A stretch of DNA of 64,000 nucleotides from Necropsobacter massiliensis (GTDB lineage: Bacteria; Pseudomonadota; Gammaproteobacteria; Enterobacterales; Pasteurellaceae). Location of the stretch: contig NZ_LN776189.1 of NCBI RefSeq assembly GCF_000827595.2, positions 124,001 to 188,000 on the forward strand, written 5' to 3'. A program made the position numbers and the translations under genes. The notes beneath the pieces were generated by a model. That model saw only the letters and a program-made list of their open reading frames with translations. It ran no database searches and was not told the DNA's origin. Below are positions 58,333-64,000 of this stretch, one piece after another; within the stretch, counting starts at the first letter, position 1; each line of letters opens with the position of its first letter.

Positions 58333-58365
58333 AAAAGAGTCGTTATTTACGGCTCTTTTGTTTTA
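58333..58365 (+). terminator. Terminator after ftsN
   Basis: AAAAGAGTCG, loop TTATTTA, CGGCTCTTTT (one G-T wobble) followed by GTTTTAT; 29 bases after the stop. Confidence 0.8.
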
Positions 58366-58522
58366 TCGCGTGGTAACGGCTAGATTGCGGTGCAAAGTGC
58401 GGTCATTTTTTGTTGAGTTTTCGGCATCTTATCGCAAATGCACCGTTGCGAATGTGCCACGCATTTACCCGCAGACGTTTTGTGTAACCGCCCTATAATA
58501 CGGCGATTGTCGGATTTATTGC

Positions 58523-58550
58523 TTGCTAAACCGAAAAAAATCATTAAAAT
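58523..58550 (+). promoter_or_regulatory. Promoter candidate of the TetR-RND operon
   Basis: TTGCTA (58523-58528), 16-base spacer, TAAAAT (58545-58550). The palindromic operator overlaps the -10 element and the start point, a repressing position. Confidence 0.45.
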
Positions 58551-58565
58551 GAACGAACGTTCATT
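58548..58565. promoter_or_regulatory. TetR-type operator palindrome
   Basis: AATGAACGAACGTTCATT: perfect 8-bp arms around a central AA, 92 bases before the regulator start. It is the best candidate for the site where the regulator represses its own operon. Confidence 0.7.
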
Positions 58566-58657
58566 CAGTCCCCTCGTTCGGACGCTTATTTGTAAATAAA
58601 CCTCCTGACTTACTGTATGCGACTTTTTCTTTAATTTCATAACTTATTTTAATTATT

Positions 58658-59224
58658 ATGCGTCAATTAGAAACAGACATGGCCGAGCAGATTTTTGCCG
58701 CGACGGAGCGTTTAATGGCGGAAAAGGGATTGCACAACCTTTCAATGCACAAGATCGCAAAAGAAGCGAAGATTTCTCCCGGTACCATTTATATTTATTT
58801 TAAAAGTAAGGATGAGCTGCTGGAGCAGTTTGCCCGTCGGCTTTTTTCGCTTTTTTCCGCCGAATTAGAACGGCACCATGATGAAACCCGCTCTTATTTT
58901 GAACAATACCGACAGATGTGGTGGAATATTTGGCGCTTTTTGCAAAACAATCCGAAAACCGTGCTGAATATGAGCCAGTATCAGTCTTTGCCCCATTTTT
59001 ACGAGATTTGCACCGAACTGGAACACCAGAGCCATTGGAGCCATTTTTGCCAGAAAGGAATTAAGGAGGCGGTGTTGGCAGAGTTGCCGAGTCAGATTTT
59101 GTTTTCACTGGGGTTGGGCAGTGCAATCAATTTAGCCTTTGATCGGATCTTTTTTAAACAAGAGTTATCCGATGAAATGCTGGAAGCTGTGATCGAAAGA
59201 ACATGGCGCGCAATTCAGAAATAA
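58658..59224 (+). CDS. TetR/AcrR family transcriptional regulator
   Basis: Repressor of 188 residues. The N-terminal TetR helix-turn-helix is clear (LSMHKIAKEAKISPGTIYIYFKSKDELL, about residues 27-54); the C-terminal ligand domain is Trp/Phe-rich (MWWNIWRFL), as in drug-sensing members. It precedes the RND adaptor and pump genes by 42 bp in the same direction, the layout of the Haemophilus acrR-acrAB-type operon. Autoregulation through the palindrome at 58548-58565 is inferred. Confidence 0.88.
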   Translation: MRQLETDMAEQIFAATERLMAEKGLHNLSMHKIAKEAKISPGTIYIYFKSKDELLEQFARRLFSLFSAELERHHDETRSYFEQYRQMWWNIWRFLQNNPKTVLNMSQYQSLPHFYEICTELEHQSHWSHFCQKGIKEAVLAELPSQILFSLGLGSAINLAFDRIFFKQELSDEMLEAVIERTWRAIQK

Positions 59225-59266
59225 TTTGTATTTGTTTTATCTCTATCTTTTTTACGGAGTTTTTTT

Positions 59267-60484
59267 ATGAGTAATCAAGCTCAAAATACGAGACCAAAAC
59301 GCTCTCATGCTTTTACCATGAAAGTGATATTAGCTGTGCTGGTGTTGGTATTTGTCGCGATGATCGGTGCCAATATTATTAAAGGCATTGCTGTCGGGAA
59401 ATATCTGTCAAGCATGCCTGAAACCGCGAACCCGGTTACGGCAATCAAGGTGGAGTCCAAACAGTGGACGCCGGTGATTGAAACTACCGGTCTGGTGCGA
59501 CCGAATCAGGGCGCGATGCTTAGTGCACAGGTTGCAGGTGCGGTCTCAAAAGTCTTGGTTCAATCCGGTCAAAGTGTAAAAAAAGGCGAGTTACTGGTGG
59601 AACTGGACAGTTCGGTGGAGCAGGCGACCTTGCAAGCGTCGGTTGCGAAATTACCGTCCGCCAAGCAAACCTATCAGCGCTATTTGTCGTTGTTTAAAAG
59701 CCAAAGCATTTCGCAACAGGATTTAGACGACGCTAAAGCGACTTACGATTCGTTGGTCGCCAATATCAATTCGTTGAAAGCGACTATTGAGCGCCGTCAG
59801 ATTGTGGCGCCATTTGACGGTGTTGCCGGGATCGTTAAAGTCAATGTCGGACAATATGTCACCACCGGTACCGAAATTGTGCGGGTGGAAGATACCAGCT
59901 CAATGAAAATTGATTTCTCCGTGGCGCAAAATTTACTTGAGCATCTGCATGTAGGACAGAAAGTGACTGCCACTGCTGATGCGCGTTTAGGGGAAACCTT
60001 CGGCGCGAAAGTGACCGCGATTGAACCTGCAATCAGCTCTTCCACCGGCTTAATCGATTTACAGGCGACCTTTGAACCCGAAGACGGACGCAAACTGCTG
60101 TCTGGTATGTTTACCCGTTTGCGTATTGCTTTGCCAACTGAGAGCAATCAAATCGTGGTGCCGCAGGTGGCGGTGAGCTACAACATGTACGGTGAAATCG
60201 CCTATTTATTGGTGCCGCTTTCCGAAGAAGATAAAAGCAAGCTGATGGATAACGACAATTTCCCGCATAAAGACAATATTGATAAAGTGTACCGCGCTAA
60301 GCAGATTACAGTGTTCACCAAAGATCGTCAGGGCATTTATGCGCAGTTAAGCGGTGATGAAGTGAAAGTCGGTGATCAGCTGGTGACCGGTGGGCAGCAG
60401 AACCTTAGCAACGGCAGTTTAGTGATTGTTGCGGATAAAGAGGGCGTAGGTACCTCTGAACCGGTACAGAAAACCAATCTTTAA
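59267..60484 (+). CDS. RND efflux periplasmic adaptor (AcrA/MFP family)
   Basis: Links the inner-membrane pump to an outer-membrane channel. 405 residues: an N-terminal membrane anchor (VILAVLVLVFVAMIGANIIKG) with no lipobox Cys, a lipoyl half-motif (GAVSKVLVQSGQSVKKGELLVELD), a rather short alpha-hairpin (about residues 115-180), the second lipoyl half (RRQIVAPFDGVAGIVKVNVGQYV) and beta-barrel and membrane-proximal domains. The single anchor and short hairpin are closer to MexP/VexA-like adaptors than to E. coli AcrA lipoprotein. No tolC-type gene is adjacent, so it must borrow a channel encoded elsewhere. Confidence 0.92.
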   Translation: MSNQAQNTRPKRSHAFTMKVILAVLVLVFVAMIGANIIKGIAVGKYLSSMPETANPVTAIKVESKQWTPVIETTGLVRPNQGAMLSAQVAGAVSKVLVQSGQSVKKGELLVELDSSVEQATLQASVAKLPSAKQTYQRYLSLFKSQSISQQDLDDAKATYDSLVANINSLKATIERRQIVAPFDGVAGIVKVNVGQYVTTGTEIVRVEDTSSMKIDFSVAQNLLEHLHVGQKVTATADARLGETFGAKVTAIEPAISSSTGLIDLQATFEPEDGRKLLSGMFTRLRIALPTESNQIVVPQVAVSYNMYGEIAYLLVPLSEEDKSKLMDNDNFPHKDNIDKVYRAKQITVFTKDRQGIYAQLSGDEVKVGDQLVTGGQQNLSNGSLVIVADKEGVGTSEPVQKTNL

Positions 60485-60506
60485 TTAAGCTTAGGAATAC
60501 AAACGA

Positions 60507-63500
60507 ATGAAATTTACAGATATATTTATTCGTCGTCCGGTATTAGCGATTTCAATCAGTCTGTTAATCATTATTCTTGGATTGCAGGCGATTGCGAAGC
60601 TGACGGTGCGTGAATATCCTAAAATGACGACGACGGTTATCAGTGTCAGCACCACTTATGCTGGTGCTGATGCCAGCCTGATTCAGGCTTTCGTGACTTC
60701 AAAACTGGAAGAGGCGATTGCACAGGCGGATAATATTGACTATATGTCTTCTTCCAGCAGCCCGAGCGCCTCTTCCATTACGGTAAAAATGAAGCTCAAT
60801 ACGGATCCGAACGCCGCTTTGGCAGATATTCTGGCAAAGGTGAACTCAGTACGTTCGGAACTGCCGAGTGGTATTGATGATCCGACGATTACTTCGTCAA
60901 CCGGTGGTTCGGGGATTATGTACATCAGTTTTCGCTCCAAAAAGCTGGATGCCAGTCAAGTTACCGATTATATTGAACGTGTGATTAAGCCGCAGTTCTT
61001 TACGGTTGAAGGCGTGGCGAAAGTCACCATTTACGGGGCGTCACAGTATGCGATGCGGATTTGGTTAGATCCGCAGAAAATGGCGTCGCAGAATTTATCG
61101 GCGACGGAAGTGGCATCGGCGTTGTCCGCCAATAATATCCAGACCGCAGCCGGTAATGATAACGGTTATTTCACGGTCTATAAAAATAAGGTCGAAACCA
61201 CGACAACCACCATTGAGCAGCTACAAAATCTGATCGTATATTCCGACGGCGATAAGTTGGTGCGTTTACGCGATATTGCCGATGTCGAACTCAATAAAGA
61301 AAGCGACGACAGCCGTGCGGTGGCGAATGGTTCCGACTCCGTCGTATTGGCGATTGACCCGACGTCGACCGCCAACCCGCTGACCGTGGCGGAGAATATT
61401 CGTCCGTTATATGAGAATATCAAGAAAAGTTTACCGGACAGTATGGAAACCGATATTCTGTACGATACGACCATTGCGATTAACAGCTCAATCAATGAGG
61501 TGGTTCATACCATTTTGGAAGCCACCGTGATCGTGCTGGTGGTGATTACGCTGTTTATTGGTTCGTTCCGGGCAATTTTGATTCCGATCATTACTATTCC
61601 GATTTCTTTAATCGGGGTAATTATGATGCTGCAAACGTTTGACTTTTCAATCAATCTGATGACTTTACTGGCGCTGATTTTAGCAATCGGGCTGGTGGTG
61701 GACGACGCGATTGTGGTACTGGAGAATGTGGATCGCCATATTAAGCTGGGCGAGACACCGTTCCGAGCGGCAATTATCGGTACCCGCGAAATTGCGGTGC
61801 CGGTGATTTCAATGACCATTGCGCTGGTGGCGGTATATTCACCTATGGCGTTGATGGGCGGGATTACCGGTTCATTGTTTAAAGAGTTTGCACTGACGCT
61901 GGCAGGTGCGGTGTTTATTTCGGGAATTGTAGCGTTAACCCTATCACCGATGATGAGCAGTAAACTGCTGAAAGCGCATACCAATCCATCCAAACTAGAA
62001 GAAATAATTGAACGCACTCTGGGCAAATTAAATCGCGGTTATGCTTATGCGCTCGGTTTGGTGATGGCAAGTCGCCGCTGTATGTTGGCGTTCGCGGCGA
62101 TTATTTTCACCACCTTGCCGATGTTGTTTAATTCGCTGTCCAGTGAATTAACTCCGGCAGAAGATAAAGGGGCGTTTATTGCGGTAGGCACGGCACCATC
62201 GAATGTCAATATCGATTATGTACAGGGCGCCATGAAAGAATATGAAAAAATTCTGCGCAATACCGAAGAAGTGCAGTTCTCCATGGTGATTTCCGGTGCG
62301 CCGAGCAGCAATCAATCTTTAAATGTGATCTCATTGAAAGACTGGAACGAACGTAAACGTAAACAAAGTGAAGTGTTGGCGGATCTGAACAGTCAGGCGA
62401 AGGCAATTCCTGAAATTTCAGTCAGCGGTTTCCCGTTTCCGGAAATTAATACCGGTGAACAAGGACCGCCGATTGGTTTTGTGATCAGTACGGCGAACGA
62501 TTATAGCAATTTAGCCAATGTTGCCGGTAACTTCTTACAGGCGATGCAGAAATCCGGGCAGTTTATTTATACCTCGCTGGATCTGAAATTTGACACGGCG
62601 CAGATGAAAATTACTGTGGATAAAGAAAAAGCCGGTTCTTATGGTATTTCCATGAGCCAGATCAGTAATACGCTGGGAAGTTATTTGTCTGCGGCGACCA
62701 TTACCCGCGTGGATATTGACGGTCGTGCTTATAAAGTGATTTCGCAGGTAAAACGTAAAGACCGTCTGTCACCGGAAAGTATGGACAATTACTTTGTCGA
62801 AGCCAGCAATGGGCAGTCCGTGCCGTTGAGCAGCCTGTTACATGTTAAGCTGGAGTCGCAGCCAAGTTCATTACCACGTTTCAATCAGCTGAACTCCGCG
62901 ATTATTCAGGCGGTGCCGTCGCCGTCCAGCAGTATCGGTGATGCGGTACAGTGGCTGAAAGATACCGCGGCGACTGAACTGCCGCAAGGTTATAACTATG
63001 ACTTCAAGAGTGAGGCCCGTCAATTAGTACAGGAAGGCAACTCGTTGACAGTAACGTTCGCTTTGGCGGTGGTGATTATTTTCTTGGTACTGGCCATTCA
63101 GTTCGAATCTATCCGCGATCCGCTGGTAATTATGATTTCCGTGCCGTTGGCGGTCAGTGGCGCGCTGTTGGCGCTGAATTTCTTCGGCTTCTTCGGCGTA
63201 GCAGGAACGACGCTTAATATTTATTCGGAAGTCGGCTTGATTACGCTGGTCGGACTTATCACCAAACACGGTATTTTAATGTGTGAAGTGGCGAAAGAAG
63301 AACAGCTTAATCACGGCAAAAACCGAATCGATGCGATTACCCATGCGGCAAAAGTGCGGTTGCGTCCGATTTTGATGACGACAGCAGCGATGATCGCCGG
63401 TCTGATACCGTTATTATACGCTTCTGGTGCTGGCGCGGTGTCCCGTTTCAGTATCGGTATCGTGATTGTCGCCGGTCTTGCGATCGGAACATTATTCACG

Positions 63501-63605
63501 CTGTTCGTATTGCCGGTGATTTATACTTATATCGCAAGTGAACATAAACCGTTACCGGTGTTCGACGAAACCATTAAACCGATTGAAAGCGATACGCGCG
63601 ATTAA
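60507..63605 (+). CDS. RND multidrug efflux pump, inner-membrane transporter (AcrB-like)
   Basis: Proton-driven trimeric exporter of 1032 residues with the RND layout of two sets of six membrane helices and two large periplasmic loops. The proton-relay pair is in GLVVDDAIVVLENV (TM4, about residue 400) and its Lys partner in GLITKHGILMCEVAKEE (TM10 region, about residue 925). N-terminus MKFTDIFIRRPVLAISISLLI is typical of the hydrophobic/amphiphilic exporter group. It is 22 bp after the adaptor gene. Drugs, bile salts or dyes are likely cargo. It is followed by a terminator. USS core at 63352. Confidence 0.95.
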   Translation: MKFTDIFIRRPVLAISISLLIIILGLQAIAKLTVREYPKMTTTVISVSTTYAGADASLIQAFVTSKLEEAIAQADNIDYMSSSSSPSASSITVKMKLNTDPNAALADILAKVNSVRSELPSGIDDPTITSSTGGSGIMYISFRSKKLDASQVTDYIERVIKPQFFTVEGVAKVTIYGASQYAMRIWLDPQKMASQNLSATEVASALSANNIQTAAGNDNGYFTVYKNKVETTTTTIEQLQNLIVYSDGDKLVRLRDIADVELNKESDDSRAVANGSDSVVLAIDPTSTANPLTVAENIRPLYENIKKSLPDSMETDILYDTTIAINSSINEVVHTILEATVIVLVVITLFIGSFRAILIPIITIPISLIGVIMMLQTFDFSINLMTLLALILAIGLVVDDAIVVLENVDRHIKLGETPFRAAIIGTREIAVPVISMTIALVAVYSPMALMGGITGSLFKEFALTLAGAVFISGIVALTLSPMMSSKLLKAHTNPSKLEEIIERTLGKLNRGYAYALGLVMASRRCMLAFAAIIFTTLPMLFNSLSSELTPAEDKGAFIAVGTAPSNVNIDYVQGAMKEYEKILRNTEEVQFSMVISGAPSSNQSLNVISLKDWNERKRKQSEVLADLNSQAKAIPEISVSGFPFPEINTGEQGPPIGFVISTANDYSNLANVAGNFLQAMQKSGQFIYTSLDLKFDTAQMKITVDKEKAGSYGISMSQISNTLGSYLSAATITRVDIDGRAYKVISQVKRKDRLSPESMDNYFVEASNGQSVPLSSLLHVKLESQPSSLPRFNQLNSAIIQAVPSPSSSIGDAVQWLKDTAATELPQGYNYDFKSEARQLVQEGNSLTVTFALAVVIIFLVLAIQFESIRDPLVIMISVPLAVSGALLALNFFGFFGVAGTTLNIYSEVGLITLVGLITKHGILMCEVAKEEQLNHGKNRIDAITHAAKVRLRPILMTTAAMIAGLIPLLYASGAGAVSRFSIGIVIVAGLAIGTLFTLFVLPVIYTYIASEHKPLPVFDETIKPIESDTRD

Positions 63606-63834
63606 TCAAGCGCTTAATTCGGTTACAGAAGGCTGTTGTTACGGCCTTCTTTTTTGCCGAAAACTGTGTAAAAAAGCACCGCACTTTGAGAATGGGCCAA
63701 CGGCGGAAATCTGTCGCGCGGGCACAAATTCTTATTGCACAGCGATTGAGTTAAACCGCCTTTTACTGTAGACTGTCATCCCGTCTTATTGCATTTATTA
63801 TCATACTTTTTCATTCCAAATACATAGGTTTAAT
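63606..63834. other. Intergenic region between the RND pump gene and pyrG
   Basis: Contains the pump terminator, a USS core (63679), and a possible pyrG promoter TTGAGT (63746-63751), 17-base spacer, TAGACT (63769-63774), which is only a fair match. Confidence 0.45.
63627..63655 (+). terminator. Terminator of the RND operon
   Basis: AGAAGGC, 10-base loop, GCCTTCT followed by TTTTT; 22 bases after the pump stop. Confidence 0.85.
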
Positions 63835-64000
63835 ATGGCTACCAATTATATTTTTGTCACAGGCGGTGTGGTTTCTTCTTTGGGTAAAGGTATTGCCGCG
63901 GCATCTTTAGCGGCGATCCTTGAGGCGCGCGGTCTTAACGTGACTATCATGAAGCTTGACCCTTATATTAACGTTGACCCGGGCACGATGAGCCCGACCC
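63835..64000 (+). CDS. pyrG: CTP synthase, N-terminal fragment (cut by window end)
   Basis: Converts UTP to CTP with glutamine and ATP. The first 55 codons read [20 protein letters not shown], then [13 protein letters not shown] and [15 protein letters not shown], which are the invariant start of PyrG including the P-loop-like [10 protein letters not shown]. The rest lies outside the window. The ATG at 63835 is preceded by TAGGTTTAAT, a weak ribosome site. Confidence 0.96.

Larger units (their letters stand above)
58305..58657. other. Intergenic region between ftsN and the TetR regulator gene
   Basis: 353 bases holding the ftsN terminator, one USS core (58395), the probable regulator promoter and an 18-base palindrome (both listed). 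Nothing else is recognised in the rest. Confidence 0.6.

Overview
The window is a 64 kb chromosomal piece of a gamma-proteobacterium of the family Pasteurellaceae. The best evidence is the 9-bp DNA uptake signal core AAGTGCGGT (Haemophilus-type USS), seen about 40 times on both strands and several times as inverted pairs that double as terminators. Gene content (comE1 with a competence-type CRP-S site, tatABC, acrRAB-type efflux genes, mntP, rraA, menA) agrees. The pectin-catabolic locus and a SLC13/DASS carboxylate carrier would suit a plant-fed or rumen species such as Basfia/Mannheimia succiniciproducens or Actinobacillus succinogenes, but the species is an inference. No rRNA, tRNA, CRISPR array, prophage or insertion sequence was recognised.

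Layout. 1-2540: clpB without its first ~10 codons. 2541-3154: gene-poor stretch with a probable decayed Fic-family C-terminus. 3155-13433: oligogalacturonide catabolism: ogl, an SSS-family symporter and pelX, then the minus-strand operon kduD - rpiB-like - kdgK - kdgA - kdgF, and the divergent IclR-type regulator kdgR. KdgR-type palindromes lie upstream of the symporter, of pelX and between kduD and kdgR. Together these genes would take periplasmic exo-cleavage products of polygalacturonate to pyruvate and glyceraldehyde-3-phosphate. kduI is absent and an RpiB-family protein occupies its place.

13580-17484: trmO, menA, rraA and the DASS carrier. 17554-24671: a minus-strand system made of a Tat-exported family-5 solute-binding protein, a DppB-type permease, a fused permease-ATPase, a second ATPase and a fumarate-reductase-like flavoprotein, with a CRP-like site upstream; its substrate is unknown. 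25030-33429: ubiE-ubiJ-ubiB, tatABC, hemB, a small membrane protein gene, mnmE and mntP. 33529-39790: ribF, an EamA-type transporter, ileS, lspA, ispH. 40028-49832: comE1, rdgB-hemW, rpiA, serA, mltG-tmk-holB-tatD-type genes, a DUF1523 membrane protein and a YtfL/PaeA-type protein.

49872-54610: a DUF554 membrane protein and four glycosyltransferase-like genes, probably for lipooligosaccharide. 54701-58304: rpmE, priA, ftsN. 58658-63605: a TetR regulator with a perfect operator-like palindrome, and an RND adaptor/pump pair. 63835-64000: start of pyrG, cut by the window end.
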